A stretch of DNA of 64,000 nt, taken from the NCBI RefSeq assembly GCF_001401155.1, contig NZ_LJRO01000192.1, positions 62,001-126,000 on the forward strand. Reading direction: 5' to 3'. The translations under genes and the position numbers were made by a program. How positions within the stretch are numbered: the first letter of the stretch is position 1; the number at the start of each line of letters is the position of its first letter. Positions 37,270-46,092 of the stretch are shown in pieces. The stretch is from Pseudomonas tremae. Its GTDB lineage: Bacteria > Pseudomonadota > Gammaproteobacteria > Pseudomonadales > Pseudomonadaceae. The notes below the pieces were generated by a model that worked only from the letters and a program-made list of their open reading frames with translations, had not been told where the DNA came from and made no database searches.

Positions 37270-39345
37270 TCACACCTGCGGCGCTGGCGGCATGGCCTGA
37301 TAAGGAGCTTCCTTGTCGGAGCGCTCCTTGGTCGTCCAGGCCGCACGGCCTACTTTGATGGCATAGAACAGAATGCTGAACACCACAAACAGGAACAGCA
37401 TGGTCAGCCCAGCGTTGGTGTAGGCGTTGAAGATCACATGCTGCATCTGGTCCATGGTCTTCGCCGGAGCCAGAATCTGACCGGCATCCGCAGCGGCGCT
37501 GTACTTCTTGGCCAGGGCCAGGAAGCCGACCGCTGGGTTGGCGTCGAACAGTTTGATCAGGCCAGCCGTCACGGTGCAGATCAGCAGCCAGACAGCAGGC
37601 AACATGGTGACCCAGACGTAGCGCTGACGCTTCATCTTGATCAGCACGACGCTGGCGAGCATCAGCGCGATACCGGCGAGCATCTGGTTGGAGATACCAA
37701 ACAGCGGCCACAGGGTGTTGATGCCACCCAGCGGGTCGATCACGCCCTGATACAGCAGATACCCCCACAGGGCGACGCAACCACCTGTACCGATGGCGTT
37801 GGCGGTCCAGGATTCGGTGCGTTTCAGGGCTGGCACGAAGCTGCCCAGAAGGTCCTGCAGCATGAAGCGTCCGGCCCGTGTGCCGGCGTCGACAGCGGTG
37901 AGGATGAACAGCGCTTCAAACAGGATCGCGAAGTGGTACCAGAACGCCATGGTGTTCTCGCCCGGCAATACCTGATGGAGAATCTGCGCGATACCGACCG
38001 CCAGGGTAGGCGCACCACCGGCGCGGGCCAGAATGGTGTTTTCGCCGATGTCTTTGGCGACCGCTGTCAGTTGTTCGGGCGTGATGGCGAAGCCCCAGCT
38101 GGAAACCGTCTGCGCGACCGTCACCACATCGCTGCCAACCACGGCAGCCGGGCTGTTCATCGCAAAATAGACACCTGGTTCGATGACCGAAGCGGCGACC
38201 ATCGCCATGATCGCCACGAATGACTCCATCAGCATGCCGCCGTAGCCGATGTAACGGGCATTCTTTTCGTTATCCAGCAGCTTGGGCGTGGTACCCGAAG
38301 AGATCAGCGCGTGGAAACCCGACACCGCGCCGCAGGCGATGGTGATGAACAGGAACGGGAACAGCGCGCCTTTCCAGACCGGGCCGGTGCCATCGGTGAA
38401 CTGGGTCAGGGCCGGCATTTTCAGCTCGGGGGCCAGAATCAGGATACCGATTGCCAAGGCCAGAATTGTGCCGATCTTGAGGAAGGTCGACAGGTAGTCA
38501 CGTGGCGCCAGCAGCAGCCAGACCGGCAGCATGGCTGCGACGAAACCGTAGCCCACCAGCATCCAGGTGATCTGTATGCCGGTGAAGGTGAACATCGGCC
38601 CCCAGGTCGGATCAGCCGCTACCGCACCGCCGACCCAGATCGAACCCAGCAGCAGAATGACACCGACAATAGAGATTTCTCCAATGCGTCCCGGACGGAT
38701 GTAGCGCATGTAAATGCCCATGAACATTGCAATCGGAATCGTCGCCATGACCGTGAACATGCCCCAAGGGCTTTCGGCCAGCGCCTTGACCACAATCAGC
38801 GCCAGCACCGCAAGGATGATGATCATGATCAGGAAGCAGCCGAACAAGGCGATGGTACCGGGAATGCGGCCCATTTCCTCGCGAACCATGTCGCCCAGCG
38901 AGCGACCGTCGCGGCGCGTGGACAGGAACAGAATCATGAAATCCTGCACCGCTCCTGCCAGCACCACACCGGCGATCAGCCAGAGCGTACCGGGCAGATA
39001 GCCCATTTGCGCGGCCAGCACCGGCCCGACCAGCGGCCCCGCGCCAGCGATGGCGGCAAAGTGGTGACCAAACAGGATATGTTTGTTGGTCGGCACGTAG
39101 TCCAGACCATCGTTATTGACCACCGCCGGCGTGGCACGCAGCGGATCGAGCTGCATGACGTGCGTGGCGATGAAAAGACTGTAGTAACGATAAGCAACCA
39201 GATAGATAGCCACCGCAGCAACCACTATCCACAAGGCATTGATCGCCTCTCCGCGACGCAAGGCCACGACCCCAAGAGCACATGCTCCGACAATTGCAAC
39301 GATGAGCCAGGGAACGTGGCGCATCAGGCTATTATTATTTTTCAT
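37270..39345 (-). CDS. cstA: CstA/BtsT-family carbon-starvation transporter
   Basis: A 691-residue inner-membrane protein with about 16-18 hydrophobic helices. Conserved CstA stretches are HHFAAIAGAGPLVGPVLAAQMGYLPG, STRRDGRSLGDM and GCGAVSGFHALISSGTTPK-like (CGAVSGFHALISSGTT). E. coli relatives BtsT and CstA are pyruvate/proton symporters, and CstA was first linked to peptide uptake in starvation. It is first in an apparent operon with the ybdD-like gene and perhaps the GTPase gene. Confidence 0.92.
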   Translation of the reverse strand: MKNNNSLMRHVPWLIVAIVGACALGVVALRRGEAINALWIVVAAVAIYLVAYRYYSLFIATHVMQLDPLRATPAVVNNDGLDYVPTNKHILFGHHFAAIAGAGPLVGPVLAAQMGYLPGTLWLIAGVVLAGAVQDFMILFLSTRRDGRSLGDMVREEMGRIPGTIALFGCFLIMIIILAVLALIVVKALAESPWGMFTVMATIPIAMFMGIYMRYIRPGRIGEISIVGVILLLGSIWVGGAVAADPTWGPMFTFTGIQITWMLVGYGFVAAMLPVWLLLAPRDYLSTFLKIGTILALAIGILILAPELKMPALTQFTDGTGPVWKGALFPFLFITIACGAVSGFHALISSGTTPKLLDNEKNARYIGYGGMLMESFVAIMAMVAASVIEPGVYFAMNSPAAVVGSDVVTVAQTVSSWGFAITPEQLTAVAKDIGENTILARAGGAPTLAVGIAQILHQVLPGENTMAFWYHFAILFEALFILTAVDAGTRAGRFMLQDLLGSFVPALKRTESWTANAIGTGGCVALWGYLLYQGVIDPLGGINTLWPLFGISNQMLAGIALMLASVVLIKMKRQRYVWVTMLPAVWLLICTVTAGLIKLFDANPAVGFLALAKKYSAAADAGQILAPAKTMDQMQHVIFNAYTNAGLTMLFLFVVFSILFYAIKVGRAAWTTKERSDKEAPYQAMPPAPQV

Positions 39346-39629
39346 TTTTTATTCCAGCAGAGTTGACTAGAAGGCAAGCAGTGCGAGTTTAGCGTCGGAT
39401 CCACGAAAGACCACCCCCAACCAAGGTCTAGGTCGAAAAATGATCAATTGCGGCAGATACCCGGCATAGAGGGCTGGAATGGCCTCAAGAGATGGTGGCC
39501 GGATCACAAAACGGCAAGGAGGAACTGTTCTGCCATTGCTTTCCGGTCTATCGTGCAGAGACGAAAGAATTGCTCGGAAAACAACCTGCCCGCTGACTGG
39601 TTTCAACGGGCGACAAGAGAGTTAACCCG

Positions 39630-40004
39630 ATGACCGACTCACCCGAAGATCGCCGTCGTTTCAAACGCATTGCCTTTGATGCCAAGACCGATCTGAAGCA
39701 AGGCGACAAAAGCTGGAAAGTGAAACTGGTCGACCTGTCCCTCAAAGGGTTGCTGATCGAACGGCCTGATCCTTGGAACGGTGATCCGACGCAACCCTTT
39801 GAAGTCGACATCATTCTAAGCAACGATGCCCACGTGAAAATGGATGCCGAAGTCACCCATGACAACAACCGGCAACTGGGGTTTGTTTGCCGGCATATAG
39901 GGCTGGAGTCGATCAGCTACCTGAGGCGGCTGGTCGAATTGAACCTCGGCGACCCCGAGGAACTCGATCGGGAACTGGCGGCCTTGATCGAGTTGTACGA
40001 ATAA
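39630..40004 (+). CDS. mapZ: PilZ-domain cyclic-di-GMP receptor (MapZ/PA4608-like)
   Basis: A 124-residue single PilZ domain. The c-di-GMP-binding RxxxR motif is near the N-terminus (DRRRFKRIAFDA, about 7-18), and the second motif, DxSxxG, is DLSLKG (about 34-39). MapZ of P. aeruginosa binds c-di-GMP and inhibits the chemoreceptor methyltransferase CheR1. Position between cstA and radA matches the P. aeruginosa order. It converges with radA with only 13 bases between stops. Confidence 0.85.
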   Translation: MTDSPEDRRRFKRIAFDAKTDLKQGDKSWKVKLVDLSLKGLLIERPDPWNGDPTQPFEVDIILSNDAHVKMDAEVTHDNNRQLGFVCRHIGLESISYLRRLVELNLGDPEELDRELAALIELYE

Positions 40005-40017
40005 CCCCAAGGGAGGG

Positions 40018-41385
40018 TTACTCGAACAGCGCATCCAAAGCCTGTTCCAGGCGCGTGACAGCAATGATTTGCAAGCCGGGAGGTGCTTCTTTCGGCGCAT
40101 TGCCTTTCGGCACGATGGCCCGTTTGAAACCGTGCTTGGCGGCCTCCTTGAGGCGCTCCTGACCACTGGGCACGGGCCTGACCTCACCCGACAACCCCAC
40201 TTCGCCAAACACCAGCAGGTCATGCGGCAGAGGCCTATTGCGCAGGCTGGACATGACCGCGGCCATCAAGGCCAGGTCTGATGCGGTCTCGAGCACCTTC
40301 ACGCCCCCCACCACGTTGAGGAACACGTCCTGATCGTGGGTCGGAATGCCGCCATGCCGGTGCAATACGGCCAATAGCATCGCCAGACGGTTTTGATCGA
40401 GCCCCAGTGTCACCCGGCGCGGATTGGACATGTGGCTGTCATCCACCAGTGCCTGGACTTCCACCAGCATGGGTCGCGTACCTTCCCACGTAGCCATGAC
40501 CACGCTGCCCGGTACTTCTTCCTGAGCACGGGTCAGGAAAATCGCCGACGGATTGGAGACTTCCTTCAAGCCCTTGTCGGTCATGCCGAACACGCCCAGC
40601 TCGTTCACGGCACCGAAGCGATTCTTCACGGCCCGCAACAGGCGCAGACGGCCGTCCGACTCGCCTTCGAAATACAACACGGTGTCGACCATGTGCTCCA
40701 GCACGCGTGGACCGGCCAGCGCGCCTTCCTTGGTGACGTGACCCACCAGAAAGATCGCGGTGCCGCTTTGTTTGGCGTAGCGCACCAGCAAGGCAGCGCT
40801 TTCACGAACCTGCGATACGCCACCCGGTGCGGATTGCAACTGTTCGGTAAAGATCGTCTGGATCGAGTCGATCACCATCACTTTCGGCTTTTCGACCTTG
40901 GCTGTGGCAATGATCGTCTCGATGCAGGTTTCGGTCATGACGCGCAGTTTGTCCTGCGGCAGGCCCAGACGGCGGGCGCGCATGGCCACTTGCTGTTGGG
41001 ATTCCTCACCAGTGACATACAGGGCAGGCATGCGTTGCGCAATGTTGCACAGTGTCTGAAGCAGAATGGTTGATTTACCGATGCCAGGATCACCGCCGAT
41101 CAACACCACCGAGCCGTCTACCAGACCGCCACCGAGCACGCGATCCAGCTCGGCGGAGTTGGTGGAGAAACGCGGGATCTCTTCGACGCTGACTTCCGCC
41201 AGGGTTCTGATCTGCGCCTGCGAACCGGTCCAGCCCGTGCGTCCACTGGGGGGCGCAGCGGCACCACTCTCAATCATGGTTTCGACCAGTGTGTTCCAGG
41301 CGCCGCAATCAGCGCACTGGCCCGCCCACTTGGGAAACGTCGCGCCACACTCGGTGCAGCCGTACAAGCGTTTGGCCTTGGCCAT
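40018..41385 (-). CDS. radA: DNA repair protein RadA (Sms)
   Basis: A 455-residue protein with the expected layout: N-terminal zinc finger (CTECGATFPKWAGQCADCG, about 10-28), RecA-like ATPase with Walker A GGDPGIGKST (about 97-106), the RadA-specific KNRFG motif (about 255), and a C-terminal Lon-like domain ending ALDALFE. RadA helps branch migration of recombination intermediates. Length is standard and all motifs are intact. Confidence 0.96.
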   Translation of the reverse strand: MAKAKRLYGCTECGATFPKWAGQCADCGAWNTLVETMIESGAAAPPSGRTGWTGSQAQIRTLAEVSVEEIPRFSTNSAELDRVLGGGLVDGSVVLIGGDPGIGKSTILLQTLCNIAQRMPALYVTGEESQQQVAMRARRLGLPQDKLRVMTETCIETIIATAKVEKPKVMVIDSIQTIFTEQLQSAPGGVSQVRESAALLVRYAKQSGTAIFLVGHVTKEGALAGPRVLEHMVDTVLYFEGESDGRLRLLRAVKNRFGAVNELGVFGMTDKGLKEVSNPSAIFLTRAQEEVPGSVVMATWEGTRPMLVEVQALVDDSHMSNPRRVTLGLDQNRLAMLLAVLHRHGGIPTHDQDVFLNVVGGVKVLETASDLALMAAVMSSLRNRPLPHDLLVFGEVGLSGEVRPVPSGQERLKEAAKHGFKRAIVPKGNAPKEAPPGLQIIAVTRLEQALDALFE

Positions 41386-41579
41386 GACAACCCCAGTCGT
41401 GAAAAACGCCCATCATAGCGCAGGTTTCGGTACCCGCTACTCGCTCGGCGAAGCACAGGTTTCAAAACCGGATAAAACTTACGCAGGCGGCTCCGGTCGA
41501 TTAAACGTGGTTCAAGCGGCAACACTACGGCTGGGCTACACTCTTCTGGATCAATTTTATCTGTAACAAGGAATTACCC

Positions 41580-42026
41580 ATGAGCGTACTTAGCGAGTTC
41601 AAGGCCTTTGCGGTCAAAGGTAACGTGGTCGATATGGCCGTCGGTATCATCATTGGCGCGGCATTCGGCAAGATCGTTTCGTCGTTCGTCGGCGATGTCA
41701 TCATGCCGCCGTTAGGCCTGTTGATCGGCGGTGTGGACTTCAGTGACCTGGCCGTCACCCTGCGTCCAGCACAGGGCACAGCGCCCGCAGTACTGCTGGC
41801 GTATGGCAAGTTCATCCAGACCATCATCGACTTCATCATTGTCGCGTTCGCGATCTTCATGGGCGTCAAGGCGATCAATCGCCTGAAACGCGAAGAAGCC
41901 AAGGCGCCTACCCTGCCGCCAACGCCTTCCAGGCAGGAAGTTCTGCTGAGCGAGATTCGCGACCTGCTGAAGGAACAGAACAAGCCGGCAGAACCCGTCA
42001 CCGTGGACCCTGCACGCCCACTCTGA
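41580..42026 (+). CDS. mscL: Large-conductance mechanosensitive channel MscL
   Basis: A 148-residue membrane protein. TM1 is about 16-45 ([30 protein letters not shown]), with TM2 about 77-100 ([20 protein letters not shown]). A charged C-terminal bundle (KREEAKAP ... [12 protein letters not shown]) follows. It opens under membrane tension in osmotic downshock. AAGGAATT lies before ATG 41580. Confidence 0.96.
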   Translation: MSVLSEFKAFAVKGNVVDMAVGIIIGAAFGKIVSSFVGDVIMPPLGLLIGGVDFSDLAVTLRPAQGTAPAVLLAYGKFIQTIIDFIIVAFAIFMGVKAINRLKREEAKAPTLPPTPSRQEVLLSEIRDLLKEQNKPAEPVTVDPARPL

Positions 42027-42057
42027 TTGTGGGTTTGAAACACGAGCTTGTGTTTGT

Positions 42058-42175
42058 GGGGCGTGGGAGTATCAGAAGGTTACGATAGCTGCGATGGGCT
42101 GCGAAGCGGCCCTGAAGCAGCTTGCTGCCGGTTCCCGGCATATCGCGGACGAGTCCGCTCCTACGATCCTTGGGG
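42058..42175. repeat. Intergenic repeat, first copy (inverted partner at 47812-47945)
   Basis: The stretch from GCGTGGGAG through GAAGCGGCCCTGAAGC, GCTGCCGGTTCCCGGCA and GCGGACGAGTCCGCTCC recurs in reverse orientation near 47812-47945. The inner GCGGAC/GTCCGC part is a small palindrome typical of Pseudomonas REP-like intergenic repeats. Confidence 0.75.
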
Positions 42176-42198
42176 ATTGTGGACGAGCGAAGCGTCGT

Positions 42199-42975
42199 CT
42201 ACCAATACGTCTCGACTGCCACCTGCCCTGGCTTGCGTGACAGGCTCAGGCGCATGTCGCGCTGTTTGAGAATCGCTCGTGTGTCATCGATCATCTGCGG
42301 ATTACCACATAACATTACCCGCGAATGCTCTGGCGTGAGGGCAATTCCGGCGGCGCGCTCCAGTTCTCCGTTGTCGATCAGTTGCGTGATGCGTCCATTC
42401 AATGCGCCCGGATGCTGCTCGCGGGTTACCGTGGGCAGAAACAGAAACTTGTCCGCGTACTCAGCCAGATACTCACGCTGCATCAGCTCGGCAATCAGCT
42501 GCTGATAGGCCAGCTCGCGGGACTCGCGCACGCTGTAGACAAGGATCACCCGCTCGAACTTCTCCCAGACTTCGAAATCCTGAAGGATCGACAGAAAAGG
42601 CGCGACGCCTGTGCCTGTAGACAACAGCCACAGGTCACGGCCATCAACAAATCGATCCAGCGTCAGGTAACCAAATGCCTGCTTTTCCACCATCAGGGTG
42701 TCGCCTTCGCGCAGGCGGTTCAGCTCGCTGGTGAACTCGCCGTCGGGCACCACGATGGAGAAGAACTCCAGAAACTCGTCGTAGGGTGAAGACACCATCG
42801 AATAGGCACGCCACACGGTCGTGCCATCGGCCTTGGTCACGCCAAGCCGCGCAAACTGGCCGGCACGAAAGCGAAAACCCGGATCGCGTGTAGCGCGCAG
42901 GGTGAACAGGTTCTCGGTCAGCGGCGTGACACGCTGCAGTGTCTGTCGGGTGAACTTGTCATCACTGACGGTCAT
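42199..42975 (-). CDS. fpr: Ferredoxin/flavodoxin-NADP+ reductase family protein
   Basis: A 258-residue FAD protein of the bacterial Fpr class. FAD-binding is shown by RAYSMVSSP (about 57-65) and FFSIVVPDGEFTSEL. The NADP domain has STGTGVAPFLSILQD (about 112-126), and LCGNP occurs near the C-terminus. It shuttles electrons between NADPH and ferredoxin or flavodoxin. Pseudomonads have two such paralogues; this is the copy beside mscL, not the finR-linked one. No LysR gene adjoins it. Confidence 0.85.
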   Translation of the reverse strand: MTVSDDKFTRQTLQRVTPLTENLFTLRATRDPGFRFRAGQFARLGVTKADGTTVWRAYSMVSSPYDEFLEFFSIVVPDGEFTSELNRLREGDTLMVEKQAFGYLTLDRFVDGRDLWLLSTGTGVAPFLSILQDFEVWEKFERVILVYSVRESRELAYQQLIAELMQREYLAEYADKFLFLPTVTREQHPGALNGRITQLIDNGELERAAGIALTPEHSRVMLCGNPQMIDDTRAILKQRDMRLSLSRKPGQVAVETYW

Positions 42976-43311
42976 GGTGCGCTTTGAACTCCTGAATATG
43001 GAAAGCAGAACCCAGTGTCCCGCAAAGCCGTCGCGATAAACACCGGCTGTTTGTGATGATTTACCTCGAAACCGACCTGTCGGCTTAGAGCATTTGGTTC
43101 TCGAAGACTGCCTGAGCTGGCTGAACGGCTGCGCGACAAATTACCTGAACCGCTCTTGCACAAGGGTTACAGGGTAAAGACATATTTCGCGGTGCCAAGT
43201 GCCATCAGTCCATCCGTCAGCGCGCCTGCGCAGTCGGCGGGTTGCCGGTGATTTGTTCCTAGACTGGATAAGCGAACAGCAAGGTCTGGATACACACCGC
43301 AAGGAGGCTTC
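42976..43311. other. Gap between fpr and the small HTH gene
   Basis: About 335 bases containing the divergent promoters of both genes. I see no further gene, clear repeat or consensus regulator site. Confidence 0.35.
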
Positions 43312-43545
43312 ATGAACACCATGGAAATCAATTTTCTACAGCCCTCGCCAGCAAAGAACCTGACACAGAGAGAAATCGAAGTCCTCAAGTGGTCCGCAGA
43401 AGGGAAAACAGCTGGTGCCATTGCAATCATTCTTTGCCTGAAGGAGCGCACCATTCACTTTCACATCGCCAGTGCCATCCAAAAGATGGGCGTGTGCAAC
43501 AAGACCGCCGCTGCTGTACGTGCTGCGATGAGCGGCATGTTCTGA
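43312..43545 (+). CDS. Stand-alone LuxR-type HTH protein (77 residues)
   Basis: A complete GerE/LuxR helix-turn-helix with almost nothing else: NLTQREIEVLKWSAEGKTAGAIAIIL, then RTIHFHIASAIQKMGVCNKTAAAVRAAM. A strong AAGGAGG precedes ATG 43312, so the short form is real. The C-terminal pattern is that of acyl-homoserine-lactone LuxR proteins rather than NarL. It lacks a ligand or receiver domain, so it may act constitutively or as a partner of another LuxR protein. Confidence 0.75.
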   Translation: MNTMEINFLQPSPAKNLTQREIEVLKWSAEGKTAGAIAIILCLKERTIHFHIASAIQKMGVCNKTAAAVRAAMSGMF

Positions 43546-43673
43546 CAAAAACCGCCGTTGTTCAGCAATAGGCAGATATCTGTCGGAAAACTACGTAAAA
43601 TCCCGGGTATCGGCGAGTCTGCCTGTCACAGGACTCGCTGATATACCTTCGATTGCACAGAGTTCTCCCGCCA

Positions 43674-44798
43674 ATGCCCCTGCTCATCAGTCCCTTCGCT
43701 GAACTTGATCTCATCCGCCAGCCAGAGCAACAGGATGAGCCGCTGCAGGCATTCGATGCCGCTGACGAATACCTGCTCAGCCACGTTGCAGAGACCGGGC
43801 TGAGCCTTCAAAGCCGGGTGCTGGTGCTCAACGACAGCTTCGGCGCCCTTGCGGCGAGCCTCGCCCGCCACGCGACAGTGTCAAGCAGTACCGATTCGTA
43901 CCTGGCGGCGCAAGGGCTGGAAAAGAACCTGGCACGCAACGGCATGGCCTATGACGCGGTGCCTCTGATACCAGCCAGCGAGCCACTGAACGGCCCGTTC
44001 GACTGGGTGCTCATCCGCGTCCCCAAGACCCTTGCCCTGCTGGAAGAGCAACTGATACGACTGCAAGGCCAACTGGCACCCGGCGCGCGGGTGATCGCTG
44101 CGGCGATGGTCAAGCATTTGCCGCGCTCGGCCGGAGACTTGCTGGAAGAGTATGTGGGGCCGGTGCAAGCCTCGCTGGCGGTGAAAAAAGCCCGATTGCT
44201 ATTTGTGACACCGCAGGCGCAGGAGGTGCAAGCCTCGCCTTACCCGACACGTTACCGGCTGGATGAACCGGCCATCGAACTGATCAACCACGCCAATGTG
44301 TTCTGTCGCGAGGGTCTGGATATCGGCACTCGGGCCTTTTTGCCTCATTTGCCGAAGAACCTGGGCAGCTCGCGGGTTGCAGACCTGGGTTGCGGCAACG
44401 GGGTGCTGGCCATCGCCAGTGCGCTGGACAATCCCGATGCGCACTACACGCTGGTGGACGAGTCATACATGGCTGTGCAATCGGCTGCAGAAAACTGGCG
44501 GGCACAGTTGGGCGAGCGAGAAGCCGTCATCCGTGCAGGCGACGGGCTGGACGGCCAGGAACCTGACTCTCTGGATGTGGTGCTGTGCAATCCGCCGTTT
44601 CATCAGCAGCAGGTGGTAGGGGATTTCCTCGCCTGGCGCATGTTCCTCCAGGCGCGCGAGGCGTTGGTAACAGGTGGCGCACTGTATATCGTCGGTAATC
44701 GACATCTGGGTTATCACACCAAGCTGTCGCGCCTGTTCAGGGGTGTCGAGCAGGTTGCATCCACACCCAAGTTCGTCATCCTCAAGGCACGCAAGTAA
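43674..44798 (+). CDS. rlmG: 23S rRNA (guanine-N2) methyltransferase RlmG
   Basis: A 374-residue protein beginning at ATG 43674 (MPLLISPFAELDL). It has a degenerate N-terminal methyltransferase-like domain and an active C-terminal one. The SAM site is VADLGCGNGVLAIA (about 236-249) and the catalytic motif is NPPFH (about 304). RlmG methylates G1835 of 23S rRNA. RsmC is a close paralogue; the N-terminal sequence and length fit RlmG. Confidence 0.85.
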   Translation: MPLLISPFAELDLIRQPEQQDEPLQAFDAADEYLLSHVAETGLSLQSRVLVLNDSFGALAASLARHATVSSSTDSYLAAQGLEKNLARNGMAYDAVPLIPASEPLNGPFDWVLIRVPKTLALLEEQLIRLQGQLAPGARVIAAAMVKHLPRSAGDLLEEYVGPVQASLAVKKARLLFVTPQAQEVQASPYPTRYRLDEPAIELINHANVFCREGLDIGTRAFLPHLPKNLGSSRVADLGCGNGVLAIASALDNPDAHYTLVDESYMAVQSAAENWRAQLGEREAVIRAGDGLDGQEPDSLDVVLCNPPFHQQQVVGDFLAWRMFLQAREALVTGGALYIVGNRHLGYHTKLSRLFRGVEQVASTPKFVILKARK

Positions 44799-44810
44799 GC
44801 CGCAGCACGC

Positions 44811-44851
44811 AAAAAAAGACCCTCTTGCCACACGAGCGGTGACAGAGGGTC
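44811..44851 (-). terminator. Terminator of the cioAB operon
   Basis: Arms at 44818-44825 and 44844-44851 (GACCCTCT / AGAGGGTC) with an 18-base loop; on the minus strand a run of seven Ts follows. It lies between the convergent ends of rlmG and the DUF2474 gene. Confidence 0.8.
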
Positions 44852-44892
44852 GTAAACGTGCCCGGAAGGCACGAACGGGAATGCAGTGATGA

Positions 44893-45060
44893 TCAGTGAG
44901 TCGTCAGGCCTGCAGCGCTCATGAACATGCGCATCAGGCTGGCGACGATGAACAGCGCAAACACACTGCCCGACCAGATCCCGACCAGCCAGGCCAGTCG
45001 TTGCCAGAGCGGTTTGCTCAGTGCCGGATCCGGATCGTGCATGGAATTTTTACCAGACAT
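44893..45060 (-). CDS. DUF2474-type small membrane protein of the Cio oxidase
   Basis: A 55-residue protein (MSGKNSMHDPDPALSKPLW ... AAGLTTH) with one membrane helix (about 24-45, LVGIWSGSVFALFIVASLMRMF). GAGGAG lies seven bases before ATG 45060. DUF2474 genes typically follow cydB/cioB and their products resemble the CydX-type small subunit that stabilises bd oxidases. The stop of cioB is 22 bases upstream. Confidence 0.85.
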   Translation of the reverse strand: MSGKNSMHDPDPALSKPLWQRLAWLVGIWSGSVFALFIVASLMRMFMSAAGLTTH

Positions 45061-45081
45061 CGTCATTCTCCTCGGTTCGGG

Positions 45082-46089
45082 CTAGTGATAACCGTCTTCG
45101 GTCGTCACCTTGCCGCGGAACACGTAGTAGCTCCAGAAGGTGTAGCCCAGGATAAACGGAATGATGAACAGCGTGCCGACCAGCATGAAACCCTGGCTCT
45201 GTGGCGGCGCGGCGGCCTGCCAGATAGACACTGAAGGCGGAATGATATTCGGCCACAGGCTGATGCCCAGACCGCTATAGCCGAGAAAGATCAGCAACAG
45301 GGTCAGCAGAAACGGCGTGTAGTGGGCATTTCGCGCCACAGCCTTGAACAGCCCGTACATGGTCACCAACACCAGAATCGGCACCGGCATGAACCAGAAC
45401 AGGTTAGGCATGCTGAACCAGCGATGCGCAATATCCGCATGCGCCAGCGGCGTCCACAGGCTGACCACGGCCATGACGGCAAGAACCGCCAGTGCCAGAG
45501 GGCGCGCCAGGTCATGCATGGCCTTCTGTAGCGGGCCTTCGGTCTTCATGATCAGCCAGGTGCAGCCCAGCAACGCATAGGCAACGATCAAGGCCAGGCC
45601 GCAGAACATCGGGAACGGCGAAAGCCAGTCCAGCGAGCCGCCTGCAAACTGACGATCGACCACCGGAATGCCTTCAATATAGGCACCCAGCGCCACACCC
45701 TGAAAGAAAGTCGCCGCGAGCGAGCCGCCAATGAAGGCCTTGTCCCACCAGTGACGCTTCAGCTCGGTCGCCTTGAAGCGGAACTCGAACGCCACGCCGC
45801 GGAATATCAGGCCCATGAGCATGAACATCAGCGGCAGATACAGCGCAGACAGAACCACAGAATAGGCCAGCGGAAACGCGCCAAACAGTGCAGCGCCGCC
45901 CAGTACCAGCCAGGTTTCGTTACCGTCCCAGACCGGCGCGACAGTGTTCATCATCACGTCGCGGTCGTGACTTTCCTTCATGAACGGGAAGAGAATCCCG
46001 ATGCCCAGATCGAATCCGTCCATCACGACGTACATCATAATGCCGAAGACGATGATGATGGCCCAGATCAGCGGAAGATCGATGCCCAT
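45082..46089 (-). CDS. cioB: Cyanide-insensitive quinol oxidase subunit II
   Basis: A 335-residue CydB-family membrane protein with about eight helices. The N-terminus reads WAIIIVFGIMMYVVMDGFDLGIG, including the conserved DGFDLG. Later comes NTVAPVWDGNETWLVLGG, the hallmark of the subunit. Length matches CioB of Pseudomonas. It forms the heme bd-type oxidase with CioA and lies three bases downstream of it. Confidence 0.95.
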   Translation of the reverse strand: MGIDLPLIWAIIIVFGIMMYVVMDGFDLGIGILFPFMKESHDRDVMMNTVAPVWDGNETWLVLGGAALFGAFPLAYSVVLSALYLPLMFMLMGLIFRGVAFEFRFKATELKRHWWDKAFIGGSLAATFFQGVALGAYIEGIPVVDRQFAGGSLDWLSPFPMFCGLALIVAYALLGCTWLIMKTEGPLQKAMHDLARPLALAVLAVMAVVSLWTPLAHADIAHRWFSMPNLFWFMPVPILVLVTMYGLFKAVARNAHYTPFLLTLLLIFLGYSGLGISLWPNIIPPSVSIWQAAAPPQSQGFMLVGTLFIIPFILGYTFWSYYVFRGKVTTEDGYH

Positions 46090-46092
46090 GGC

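Noticed and set aside
40003..40021. Small palindrome over the mapZ and radA stop codons
   Set aside because: Only six base pairs (TAACCC / GGGTTA) without a T run; too weak to call a terminator.
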